The notes beneath the pieces are model-generated. The model searched no databases, was not told the origin of the DNA, and saw only the letters and a list, made by a program, of their open reading frames with translations. Shown here in pieces: positions 14,943 to 23,024 of a stretch of DNA of 23,024 nt. The stretch's first letter is position 1, and each line of letters opens with the position of its first letter. The translations under genes and the position numbers were made by a program. Origin of the DNA: an uncultured Lachnospiraceae bacterium. GTDB lineage: Bacteria; Bacillota; Clostridia; Lachnospirales; Lachnospiraceae. The DNA lies in NCBI GenBank assembly GCA_910585825.1, contig CAJUEY010000031.1, positions 7,911-30,934 of the forward strand, written 5' to 3'.

Positions 14943-17417
14943 CTACTTCTCTTCCCAATAAATTTCAATGACATCGCCATTGTTTAACGGCCGGGTATAT
15001 TCTGCATACTCTCCGTTTACTTTAATCACAATCAGTCTTCCCTTAGATGCCGTCAGATCAAAGTCAATAAAATCAAATATATCTACAAAAATATAATTCT
15101 CTTTTCCTGTCAATTTTACCGTTGATCCGTTTACCCACACTTCTGTGGCAGGTTCTGCATCTTCATCCTTTAAGGATTCGTCATTTGCTGTAATATGAGT
15201 AATTTCAGGCTGTAAATCTCTCTTTTCTGACAGATTGCTTTCTTCTGCGAAATTCAACTCTTCCTGTTCTTCTTCCGGCGCTAAAGAAGCCTTGGACTGT
15301 CTTTCATAACTTAATTCATCCAAATCATCAAACACATTTTCCTCTTTTAATGCATCTAAGTCGTTGGATTTATTTTCATCCTGCAATACATCTAAACTGT
15401 CTGTCTCTTTTGATATGTCTGCATCGCCGGATTTATTTTCCTCTTTCAATGCATCAAAACCGTCTGCGGCATCTTCCTCTTTTAACGCATCTAAATCGTG
15501 AAATAATATTTCATCCTCCAGCGCATCCAAACTGTCTGCCTCTTCTGTCTGGTCCAGATCCAATGCCGCATCGCTTACATCCTGCTGCAGATTCTCTTCT
15601 GGCATTTCTGATATCTCCGGACTTCCTTCCGTTAAATGGTGCGGTTCCTCCTGATATCGACGCTCCGTTTCCCAGTCCACGGTAAAATTCTCATATATCG
15701 GCGTAGCAAGATCTGCCGGCCGGTTATTCACTACAATTCTATATCCTGTCTCAATCTGGGCATTCATAAATTCCGCCAGCTGAGCCACCGTATAGAAATT
15801 CCTCGTCTCTATAACGTCGCCTTCTCCTATCTCATAGGAAAACGAAACAAGATCTCCGTTTGCCTCTACCAGTTTCGGACAGTGGATCGTCTCTCCGTTG
15901 ACAATAAACTGCACCGTATCTTCAAGATAATCTGCAATATCTGCAATGGTAATTTGGGCTGCTTTTCCTTCTGTAGAAGGCTCCACCGTAATATAACTGT
16001 TGGCAATCAACGGCGCATTGATGTTGGAAGGCTTGTCATTCACTTTTACAACAGCAGATTCTCCCGCCTCTCCTCTTGCAATCCGTGAATTTCCGTTTAC
16101 TGTAAAGTTAATCTCTTTTCCTCTCTTGGGAAACAGAGATTCATTTGGAAATCCTGCCTGCAGTGCGGCGTCTACAACAGTCAGTTTATTATTGTCGTAG
16201 AGTTTGATCCGCTCTCCGTTAAAATGTACCATGACAAAGCTGTTCTTCTGCTCATAATAATGCATACAGATGCCGATAGGCGTAACCAGCAATGGATCTT
16301 TCCGAATCTCCGTCTGCTCAAAAACAACTGTCTGCAGCACCTCTTCTCCCCGCAGAGCCACGCGCTCATAGGGGAGTTTCAACTTCTCTGCAAGCATTTT
16401 GTCAAATTCATGTATCTTGCCGCCGCCGCCCACAATAAAGACAGCTTTGACACTCTGATTTCCGTTTAATTCCATAATTTTATCTGCAATATCTGTAGAA
16501 ATGGTATTTACCATATCTTTAATCAAATCCCATATCTCTTCTACCGGAATGGTATGGCGGATCTGCATAATATCTGTATATTCAATCTCTTCTTCTGTGG
16601 TAGAGGCCAGTTTCATGCGCTCCGCCGTCTGAAAATCCACCAGATAATTCTGGGCAATCAGTTCTGTAATCTCGTCTCCAGCCAGAGGAATCATTCCATA
16701 TGCAATAATACTCCCGTCCTTTGTTACGGAAATATCCGATGTTCCGGCTCCCACATCCACAAGAGCTATGTTTAGCATACGGAAATTTTCCGGAATCGCA
16801 ATATCAATGGCGGCAATCGGCTCCAGCGTCAGATTCGATACCGTTAAATCTGCAAGAGCAACTGCCGCATACAATCCGTCGACGACATCTTCCGGCAAAA
16901 ATGTCACAATAATCTCTTCGGATATTTTATCTGCTTTATGTCCTTCCAAACTGGAAAAAATCTCATCATTCAGATGATATTTTACAACAGAATATCCCAC
17001 GCAGTAAAACTTATAATTCGTATCGTTTTCTTCCTTTAAAATGGACTGGGCTTTTTCTATTCCAAGTAAATCCATCGTATGTACATCTTCTGCCGAAACA
17101 ACGCTCTCTGTATCATAAATATGCTCAATATTCGTTGTGACTGTTTTTAAAACTCTTCCCGCAGCCGCAATGCATACAGAAGTCAATGTCTGTCCAACCT
17201 GCTCTTCCAACGCTTCTTTTACGATGCGAATTGTATTTCCAACTCTCCCGATATCATGAATCTGTCCGTCTATCATCGCCCGTGTCTCATGCTCCCTGGA
17301 ATACTGTGCCTTAACGATAAATTCTTTGTCCAGCTTATATCCCACTGTTCCCACTACATTTCGGGTTCCGATATCTAATCCAAATACCAATTCGCCCCCT
17401 AGTTCTCTCTTCTCCAT
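14943..17417 (-). CDS. FtsA/PilM-like actin-fold protein with acidic repeats and an extra C-terminal domain
   Basis: The first 390 residues are an FtsA-type ASKHA ATPase: phosphate-1 GLDIGTRNVVG, an inserted SHS2-like subdomain starting RAMIDGQIHDIG, phosphate-2 VDVGAGTSDISV and the adenosine loop FIVGGGGKIHEFD. The part from 390 to 590 has beta-rich repeats (KEINFTVNGNSRI, VQFIVNGETIHC, YRIVVNNRPADL). Residues about 592-745 are a low-complexity acidic linker with DALKEE-like repeats. The last 80 residues form another compact domain (VWVNG..., ending NGDVIEIYWEEK). At 824 aa it is nearly twice the length of divisome FtsA and lacks FtsA's C-terminal membrane helix, so it is probably not the canonical FtsA. 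ATG 17417 has AAGGAG eight bases upstream. It follows coaE by 12 bp. A role in cell shape, division or envelope assembly is inference. Confidence 0.82.
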   Translation of the reverse strand: MEKRELGGELVFGLDIGTRNVVGTVGYKLDKEFIVKAQYSREHETRAMIDGQIHDIGRVGNTIRIVKEALEEQVGQTLTSVCIAAAGRVLKTVTTNIEHIYDTESVVSAEDVHTMDLLGIEKAQSILKEENDTNYKFYCVGYSVVKYHLNDEIFSSLEGHKADKISEEIIVTFLPEDVVDGLYAAVALADLTVSNLTLEPIAAIDIAIPENFRMLNIALVDVGAGTSDISVTKDGSIIAYGMIPLAGDEITELIAQNYLVDFQTAERMKLASTTEEEIEYTDIMQIRHTIPVEEIWDLIKDMVNTISTDIADKIMELNGNQSVKAVFIVGGGGKIHEFDKMLAEKLKLPYERVALRGEEVLQTVVFEQTEIRKDPLLVTPIGICMHYYEQKNSFVMVHFNGERIKLYDNNKLTVVDAALQAGFPNESLFPKRGKEINFTVNGNSRIARGEAGESAVVKVNDKPSNINAPLIANSYITVEPSTEGKAAQITIADIADYLEDTVQFIVNGETIHCPKLVEANGDLVSFSYEIGEGDVIETRNFYTVAQLAEFMNAQIETGYRIVVNNRPADLATPIYENFTVDWETERRYQEEPHHLTEGSPEISEMPEENLQQDVSDAALDLDQTEEADSLDALEDEILFHDLDALKEEDAADGFDALKEENKSGDADISKETDSLDVLQDENKSNDLDALKEENVFDDLDELSYERQSKASLAPEEEQEELNFAEESNLSEKRDLQPEITHITANDESLKDEDAEPATEVWVNGSTVKLTGKENYIFVDIFDFIDFDLTASKGRLIVIKVNGEYAEYTRPLNNGDVIEIYWEEK
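15320..15540 (-). repeat. Degenerate acidic coding repeats in the FtsA-like gene
   Basis: Residues about 625-700 of the FtsA-like protein repeat a theme of (F/L)DALKEEN(K)S or DVLQDEN at 15-30 residue intervals, with matching imperfect DNA repeats. The segment is strongly acidic and probably disordered, acting as a spacer between the actin-fold core and the C-terminal domain. Confidence 0.6.
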
Positions 17418-17429
17418 TTCTTCATCTCC

Positions 17430-18050
17430 TTAAACATCTTGTTTTTGTTTTGTATGCTCTTTTGCAAAAGCCTCGTTGATCTGATCAAACGTCTTTTGCA
17501 AAGGGCCATTGTTATCAATGATTACTTTACAATATCTTCTATATTCCTCCTCGGAAATCTGGCTGCAAAAGATCGCATCTATCTTGGCATCAGAATATCC
17601 TCTGCTCTCTTTTAACCGTTTCCGCCTGATTGCTTTCGAGGTATAAATATACCACAACTCATCACATATTTTATCATATCCTTCTTCAATTAACAGCGCC
17701 GCCTCCAAAATAAAATAAGAAACCTCTCCTTTTTTTCGTTCCTGATCTGCCATTTTTATAATTTCTTTTTTGACGGCGGGATGCACAATTTCATTTAGCT
17801 GCATCCGTTTCCCGGAATCGGAAAAAATCACTGACGAAAGTTTTCCTGCCTCGATTTCCCCCTGCGGCAGAAATATATCCTCTTTGCCAAAGGTCTGTCT
17901 GATCTGCGCATAGCATTCTGTACCCGGCATCATCAGCTCATGGGCCAGTTCGTCTGCCAGAAGAATCTTTGCCGGATACCGCTCCTGAATATAATGCAGA
18001 ATTTCAGATTTTCCGGCTCCTACCCCTCCTGTAATTCCTATAAATTTCAT
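17430..18050 (-). CDS. coaE: Dephospho-CoA kinase
   Basis: It carries out the last step of coenzyme A synthesis, phosphorylating dephospho-CoA on the ribose 3' position with ATP. The 206-aa length is normal. Visible are the P-loop GGVGAGKS (residues 8-15), the DELAHELM segment after the first strand, the LNEIVHPAVKKEI substrate-binding region and the LID-type segment SKAIRRKRLKESRGYSDAKI. AGGTGG, which overlaps the polA stop codon, provides the ribosome binding site five bases before ATG 18050. The gap from polA is 8 bp. The polA-coaE pairing is common in Firmicutes and supports cotranslation. Confidence 0.95.
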   Translation of the reverse strand: MKFIGITGGVGAGKSEILHYIQERYPAKILLADELAHELMMPGTECYAQIRQTFGKEDIFLPQGEIEAGKLSSVIFSDSGKRMQLNEIVHPAVKKEIIKMADQERKKGEVSYFILEAALLIEEGYDKICDELWYIYTSKAIRRKRLKESRGYSDAKIDAIFCSQISEEEYRRYCKVIIDNNGPLQKTFDQINEAFAKEHTKQKQDV

Positions 18051-18058
18051 ACTGCCAC

Positions 18059-20704
18059 CTATTTCGCCTCATACCAGTTGTTTCCGGTATGCATATCCAC
18101 TTCCAGATCTACAGATAAATCCGCCGCTTTTTTCATTTCTTCTTCCAGGATCTGTTTTACGTGTTCGGTTTCTTCTTCTTTTGTCTCAATCAGCAATTCG
18201 TCATGCACCTGTAAAATCAGTTTTGACTGCATCCCTTCTTCTGCCAGACGGTCATGCACCCGTATCATGGCAATTTTGATAATATCTGCCGCCGTTCCCT
18301 GAATGGGCGCATTCATAGCCACCCGTTCTCCAAAAGAGCGCTGCATGAAATTGCTGGAAGAAAGCTCCGGCACAGGCCTTTTTCTCTGAAACATGGTCAG
18401 GGAATACCCTTTCTCTTTTGCATCTTTCACAAGGCCGTCTAAAAACTCTTTGATCTTTGGATACGTTTCAAAATACCGTTCAATGTATTCTGCCGCTTCT
18501 TTTTTGCTGATGCTGAGATCCTGGCTGAGGCCAAAAGAACTGATGCCGTAAACAATACCGAAATTTACTGCCTTTGCATTACGCCTCTGCAGATCCGTCA
18601 CCTCCTTAAACGGAATATGAAATACCTGGGAGGCCGTGATTCTATGGATATCTTCTGCCTGCCTGTATGCCTGAATCAACTGTTCGTCTCCTGACATATG
18701 GGCTAACACTCTAAGCTCAATCTGAGAATAATCCGCATCTGCAAAAACACAGCCCTCTTTCGGCAGAAATACCTTGCGGATCTTTCTTCCAAGCTCCATG
18801 CGAATGGGGATATTCTGCAGATTCGGATCTGTACTGCTGATTCTTCCGGTAGCTGTTATCGTCTGGTGGAAGGTACTGTGAATTCTCCCGGTATCGTCAA
18901 TAAAATTCGCCAGTCCGTCTGCATAGGTGGATTTTAACTTGGCCAGCTGACGGTACTCTAAAATTTCCGCTACCAGAGGATACTCCGGCGCCAGTTTATC
19001 CAGTACGTCGGCTGCCGTAGAATATCCGGTTTTGGTCTTTTTCCCATAAGGCATTTTTAATTTTTCAAAGAGGATTGCCCCCAGCTGTTTGGGAGAGTTA
19101 ATGTTGAACTTTTCTCCCGCTTTCTCATAAATGCTCTGTTCCAGTTCATGGATCCGCCCGATCAGATCTGCTCCATAAGCGGCTAAAGCCTCTTTATCCG
19201 CCCCGATGCCTTCCTGTTCCATATCTGCCAAAACATAAGCCAGCGGAAGCTCAATTTCCTTATACAGCTGATCCATTTGATCTTCTTTTAATTTCTTTTG
19301 CAAGACTTCTTTTGCAAAAAACGCTGTATACGCCATATAACAAATACAGGTTAAAAATTCCTCCGGCTTTTGCTCCATGCCTTCTGCAAGACTCAGTTTT
19401 CCGAGAAGATCCGCCTGGGAGGGAACCAGTAATTCCAAATAGTCCTTTGCAATATCTTCACAGTCATAATTGTTCTGCAGCGGATTCAGCAGATATGCGG
19501 CAATCCCACAGTCGAAAAGCCGTTTTCTGAGATTTGCATCTGTTGTAGGAAGAGAAAATATCTTAATCTGCTCTTTCAGGCTGAGAAAAGAAACCTCGTT
19601 TTTCAGGATACGTTCTCTCAAACGGTCTTTTAAGTACTCTTCCGTCAAAAAGCCGGTTACCGGGATAAACGCCGTCTCCCTCTCACCAAAACAAATGGCC
19701 GCGCCCAAAAGCCTGTCCCGGGATAGCACAGGAACCAGGCCAAACATTCCTCTTTTTTCTGCTTTTGCAAGAAAATGTTCTGCCTGGGCAAAATCTTCTA
19801 TCTTACAGAAATACTCTTCCATACGATTCTTTGGCGCATCGATTTCAAAACGGCTCAGCATATTTTTAAATTCCAGACGTTTACATAGCAGATATGCTTC
19901 CTCGGTATACAGATTTTTCAGCTCTGCTGCGTTAAAGTCATATTCCACAGGCGCATTGACATCAATGACTGCCAGTTTTTTGGATAACTGAGCCAGATCA
20001 TAGTGCTCTCTTAAATTTTCTTTGGCACGGTTTGGCTTGATCTCTTCGATATGGGCATAGGCATTTTCAATGCTGTCGTAAGCTTTAATCAAATTGGTAG
20101 CCGTCTTTTCCCCAATTCCCGGCACTCCCGGAATATTATCAGCCGTATCCCCCATAAGGGCCTTTACATCGATAAACTGTGTGGGCGTCACCTGATAGCG
20201 GTTTTGTACATCTTCGGCATAATAATTTTCAATTTCTGTTCCTGTCCGCTTTGTCTTGGGAATCCGGATCTGAATCTGCTCTGTGGCAAGCTGCAGCAGA
20301 TCTCTGTCTCCGGAAACAAGGGAAACCTGAAACCCTTCTGCCTCTGCCCGTTTTGCAATCGTTCCTAAAATATCATCCGCCTCATAGCCCTCTTTTTCCA
20401 CAATAGCGACTCCCATAGCCTTTAACATTTCCTTTATAAGAGGCACCTGCTCCCGCAGCTCCTGCGCCATTGGCTTCCTGGTTCCCTTATATTCTGCATA
20501 CATTTTGTGCCGGAAAGTGGGCGCATGCACATCAAAGGCAACCGTCAGATACTCCGGTTGTTCTTCGTCTAATATCTTAAATAAAATATTTAAAAATCCA
20601 TATACGGCATTTGTATGGATTCCCTCTGCATTAGTCAGATCCGGAATACCAAAAAATGCTCTGTTTAAAATACTGTGTCCGTCAATTAATACTATTTTTT
20701 TCAT
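18059..20704 (-). CDS. polA: DNA polymerase I
   Basis: An 881-aa family A polymerase for Okazaki-fragment maturation and repair. The N-terminal 5' nuclease is intact (IDGHSILNRAFFG, YEADDILGT, VSGDRDLLQL, GDTADNIPGVPGIGEKTA). The middle 3'-5' exonuclease domain (about 305-480) has lost its catalytic acids: where active enzymes show DxE it reads GMFGLVPVLSRDRLLG, so no proofreading is expected, as in Bacillus and Thermus Pol I. The polymerase domain has motif A DADYSQIELR, O-helix RRNAKAVNFGIVYG and motif C QVHDELL. ATG 20704 overlaps the upstream gene's stop codon by 4 nt (ATGA), indicating translational coupling. Confidence 0.97.
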   Translation of the reverse strand: MKKIVLIDGHSILNRAFFGIPDLTNAEGIHTNAVYGFLNILFKILDEEQPEYLTVAFDVHAPTFRHKMYAEYKGTRKPMAQELREQVPLIKEMLKAMGVAIVEKEGYEADDILGTIAKRAEAEGFQVSLVSGDRDLLQLATEQIQIRIPKTKRTGTEIENYYAEDVQNRYQVTPTQFIDVKALMGDTADNIPGVPGIGEKTATNLIKAYDSIENAYAHIEEIKPNRAKENLREHYDLAQLSKKLAVIDVNAPVEYDFNAAELKNLYTEEAYLLCKRLEFKNMLSRFEIDAPKNRMEEYFCKIEDFAQAEHFLAKAEKRGMFGLVPVLSRDRLLGAAICFGERETAFIPVTGFLTEEYLKDRLRERILKNEVSFLSLKEQIKIFSLPTTDANLRKRLFDCGIAAYLLNPLQNNYDCEDIAKDYLELLVPSQADLLGKLSLAEGMEQKPEEFLTCICYMAYTAFFAKEVLQKKLKEDQMDQLYKEIELPLAYVLADMEQEGIGADKEALAAYGADLIGRIHELEQSIYEKAGEKFNINSPKQLGAILFEKLKMPYGKKTKTGYSTAADVLDKLAPEYPLVAEILEYRQLAKLKSTYADGLANFIDDTGRIHSTFHQTITATGRISSTDPNLQNIPIRMELGRKIRKVFLPKEGCVFADADYSQIELRVLAHMSGDEQLIQAYRQAEDIHRITASQVFHIPFKEVTDLQRRNAKAVNFGIVYGISSFGLSQDLSISKKEAAEYIERYFETYPKIKEFLDGLVKDAKEKGYSLTMFQRKRPVPELSSSNFMQRSFGERVAMNAPIQGTAADIIKIAMIRVHDRLAEEGMQSKLILQVHDELLIETKEEETEHVKQILEEEMKKAADLSVDLEVDMHTGNNWYEAK

Positions 20705-22497
20705 ATTGCCCTCGTATATTCTTTTAACCAGTCCCGCTCTTTTTCCGTCAGATAAGGAGAGATCGTATCATACACCTTCCTGTGATAGGTGTTTAAGACT
20801 TCCCTTTCTTTTTCATTCATAGCCTCCGGATCAATCGCATCTAAATCTACCGGCGCCCAGGTGATCGTATCAAAACACATAAACTGACCGTATTCATTCT
20901 TTTCGGTCTTTTTGCACACCAGTTCATTTTCAATACGGATGCCGTAAGCCCCTTCGATATAAACTCCGGGTTCGTCTGTAGTGATCATCCCCTCTTCCAA
21001 TACGGCATTGTCCTTAAGATCCGGCTGCAGCTTATAACGAAATGCATTGGGTCCCTCATGCACATTTAAAATATGCCCTACTCCATGTCCTGTTCCGCAT
21101 TTATAATCAATTCCAAGGCTCCACAGAGGTTCTCTTGCCAGAATATCCAGATTTGCGCCTCTGCAGCCGTGCAGAAATTTTGCAGACGCCAGATTAAAAT
21201 TGGCGCGTACCACGGCAGTATAATGCTGCCGCATTTCTTTTGTAACCGGCCCCAGCGCTATAGTCCTTGTGATATCTGTCGTCCCTTCCAAATAATGACC
21301 GCCGGAATCCACCAGCAAAAATCCCTCTGGTTTTAAACGAACATTGGTCTCTTCTGTCGCTGCATAGTGCATCATTGCCGCATGTTCCCCATAGGCGCAG
21401 ATGGTATCGAAGCTGACGTCCAGAAAATGCTCCTGTTCCTTTCTCTTTTCCAAAAGATATTCTGCGGCAGAAAGTTCCGTAATCTCTTCTTGTTGGATTC
21501 CTGTCTTAAGCCAATACATAAACTTTGTAAATGCCGCCCCGTCTTTGATATGGGCCTTTCGCGTATTGGCAATCTCCACCGGATTTTTCACGGCTTTCAA
21601 AAGCTCTGTGGGATTGTCTTTTATTACTTTATGAACCTTTTCGGGAAGGACTGCCGCAATCCTGTAATTGACGGTTCTATCGTCATAAAGCACGGCATCC
21701 GCCCGCATAGATGCTGCATAGGAATAAATTTCTTCATAAGAGCGCGTCTGTATATGATGCTCCTTCAGATAACTCTTCTGCTCTTCTTTTATCACATCTT
21801 CCTGTAAAAACCAGATGCATTCCTCCATGGTGATCACCAGATAGGATAAAACGACCGGCACGTGGGGAATGTCATTTCCCCTTATATTAAAAAGCCACGC
21901 AATATCGTAAAGAGAAGTCAGAATATGGGCGTCTGCCCCTTCTTCTTTTAACTTGTCTCTGACAAGGTTTTGTTTGGCCTCCACACCCAAGCCCGTATAT
22001 TTCTCTTCTAACAGAAAAAACGGTTCTTTTGACAACTCCGGGCGGTCCTTCCAAATGTTTCCCGCCAGATCTTCTTCTATCAAAAGCCTGCCTTCTTTTT
22101 CTTCTGCAATCTTTTGATAAGCTTCTCCCGTCTTAGCGCTGACCATGCGTCCGTCAAATCCGATACAGCCGCCCTGTTTTAGATGCTCTCTTACAAAATC
22201 TTCTACTGTAGGCACTCCCTCTTCACCCATACGCTGCAGCTGAATTCCGCTGCCTGCAAGCTGGTTTTTCGCCTGAATAAAATATCTTCCGTCTGTCCAA
22301 AGATATGCCTCTTGCTGTAAAATAACTGCTGTTCCCGCAGAACCGGTAAAACCGGTCAGATATTCTCTTGTTTTAAAATAATCCCCGATATATTCGGAAC
22401 CATGAAAATCCGATGCAAAAAGGATATACAGATCGATCCCTCTCAGGCTCATCTCTTTTTGAAATGCCAAAAGACGTTCAGTAACCGGATTAGCCAT
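20701..22497 (-). CDS. Xaa-Pro aminopeptidase P (M24B), long form
   Basis: It removes an N-terminal residue preceding proline, using two metal ions, in the cytosol. The 598-aa length, with two creatinase-like N-terminal domains before the pita-bread catalytic domain, resembles the long aminopeptidase P form (XPNPEP1 type) rather than the 440-aa E. coli PepP. Metal ligands are visible in VDSGGHYLEGTTDITRT, GVGHILNVHEGP, TDEPGVYIEG and GIRIENEL. The frame is open from 22521, but ATG 22497 (MANPVTERLLAFQ) has GAGGAG seven bases upstream; the extra upstream residues MNFMRRRR are probably not translated. It overlaps the thioesterase stop by 8 nt and polA by 4 nt. Confidence 0.93.
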   Translation of the reverse strand: MANPVTERLLAFQKEMSLRGIDLYILFASDFHGSEYIGDYFKTREYLTGFTGSAGTAVILQQEAYLWTDGRYFIQAKNQLAGSGIQLQRMGEEGVPTVEDFVREHLKQGGCIGFDGRMVSAKTGEAYQKIAEEKEGRLLIEEDLAGNIWKDRPELSKEPFFLLEEKYTGLGVEAKQNLVRDKLKEEGADAHILTSLYDIAWLFNIRGNDIPHVPVVLSYLVITMEECIWFLQEDVIKEEQKSYLKEHHIQTRSYEEIYSYAASMRADAVLYDDRTVNYRIAAVLPEKVHKVIKDNPTELLKAVKNPVEIANTRKAHIKDGAAFTKFMYWLKTGIQQEEITELSAAEYLLEKRKEQEHFLDVSFDTICAYGEHAAMMHYAATEETNVRLKPEGFLLVDSGGHYLEGTTDITRTIALGPVTKEMRQHYTAVVRANFNLASAKFLHGCRGANLDILAREPLWSLGIDYKCGTGHGVGHILNVHEGPNAFRYKLQPDLKDNAVLEEGMITTDEPGVYIEGAYGIRIENELVCKKTEKNEYGQFMCFDTITWAPVDLDAIDPEAMNEKEREVLNTYHRKVYDTISPYLTEKERDWLKEYTRAI

Positions 22498-22963
22498 TCT
22501 CCTTCTCCTCATAAAATTCAAAAAACTTCGTATCCAATTCCGGATAGGACCGTTTCAGGGAAATCGGTTTGCCGCTGCGGTTTAAAAAGCAGTGTTCGCT
22601 GACAGCCAGCGTCCGCAGTTCTCCCGTTTTTTTGTCTGTCATACGATATTCCACTTTCATTTTGATGCCGTTATACTCGGCAATTTTGGTCTCTATGACA
22701 ACGATATCATCAAAATGCACCATACTCTTATATTCACAGGAAATAGAAAGCACCGGACTGATAATCTCCATTTCCTCCATTCCTTTGTAAGATAATCCGA
22801 TCTGTTCCATCAAATCCATTCTGGCCTCTTCCATCCAGCGGACATAATTGGAATGATGAATAATTCCCATTTGGTCTGTCTCGTAATATTTTGCGTGATG
22901 TTCATATGGTTTGATAGGAATCGGATCGGTCTGTCCATATATCTGCAATTCTCTTTCTGTCAT
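22490..22963 (-). CDS. Acyl-CoA thioesterase, 4HBT/YbgC-FadM type
   Basis: A 157-aa single hot-dog-fold protein. The YbgC-type signature is clear near residues 24-48: AKYYETDQMGIIHHSNYVRW followed by MEEAR, including the catalytic Asp. The rest of the fold follows (LSISCEYKSMVHFDDIVVIE, MKVEYRMTDKKTGEL, SEHCFLNRSGKPISL). Members hydrolyse short- or medium-chain acyl-CoA thioesters or act on acyl carrier protein; the substrate cannot be read from sequence. It is the first visible gene of the operon. The start at 22963 has only a weak AGG upstream. No clear promoter is visible in the 61 bp to the window edge, so the operon may begin further right. Confidence 0.88.
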   Translation of the reverse strand: MTERELQIYGQTDPIPIKPYEHHAKYYETDQMGIIHHSNYVRWMEEARMDLMEQIGLSYKGMEEMEIISPVLSISCEYKSMVHFDDIVVIETKIAEYNGIKMKVEYRMTDKKTGELRTLAVSEHCFLNRSGKPISLKRSYPELDTKFFEFYEEKENG

Positions 22964-23024
22964 AAATTATTACCTGTTATGAAGTGACCTTTGTCAAGTG
23001 TAAATTACAAAAATCACCACAAAC

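Noticed and set aside
15350..15685. 111-aa plus-strand frame with repeated His/Leu/Pro motifs
   Set aside because: It is the antisense reading of the acidic repeat linker in the FtsA-like gene, so its repetitive look is derived from that.
22969..22997. TTGACA at 22997-22992 (minus strand) as the -35 of a thioesterase promoter
   Set aside because: At 17-18 nt spacing the -10 would be GGTAAT or GTAATA, and the transcript would begin at or beside the ATG. The match is probably chance.

Overview
The window looks like chromosomal DNA from a low-to-mid GC Firmicute, most likely a Lachnospiraceae gut clostridium. The basis is the roughly 1,270-residue single-chain PurL, the run thioesterase / aminopeptidase P / polA / coaE / FtsA-like / yycJ, strong AGGAG-type ribosome binding sites and AT-rich intergenic regions. 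I had no database, so the family assignment rests on recognised protein features.

Left end (1-480): the 3' end of a plus-strand coiled-coil protein with near-identical 42-bp (14-residue) repeats, followed by a 173-bp MITE-like element with terminal inverted repeats. From 482 to 6072 a minus-strand pair encodes a 139-residue protein of unknown function and a giant 1,714-residue DUF4132-family protein. This is the least understood system in the window.

Middle (6134-10100), an accessory and decaying stretch: a membrane-anchored endonuclease/exonuclease/phosphatase-fold protein; a ROK-family repressor pseudogene with two frameshifts and a large internal deletion; a YdeI/OmpD-type gene cut off after about 26 codons next to a lone copy of the MITE end sequence; an XRE regulator fused to about six membrane helices; and a divergent pair made of a 47-residue amphipathic small protein (9543-9686, minus) and a 69-residue HTH protein (9820-10029, plus). 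A perfect-armed inverted repeat fills the spacer of the small gene's promoter.

Right part (10160-22963), a core-metabolism block, all minus strand: purL has its own promoter and shares a bidirectional terminator with the HTH gene. Upstream of it is a tightly packed six-gene operon, thioesterase - aminopeptidase P - polA - coaE - FtsA/PilM-like - yycJ, with junctions from 8-nt overlaps to 12-nt gaps and one strong hairpin after yycJ. I see no tRNA, rRNA, CRISPR array or recognised riboswitch.

The candidates most worth following are the DUF4132 pair, the small-protein/HTH/operator cassette, and the FtsA-like protein with an acidic repeat linker and an extra C-terminal domain.
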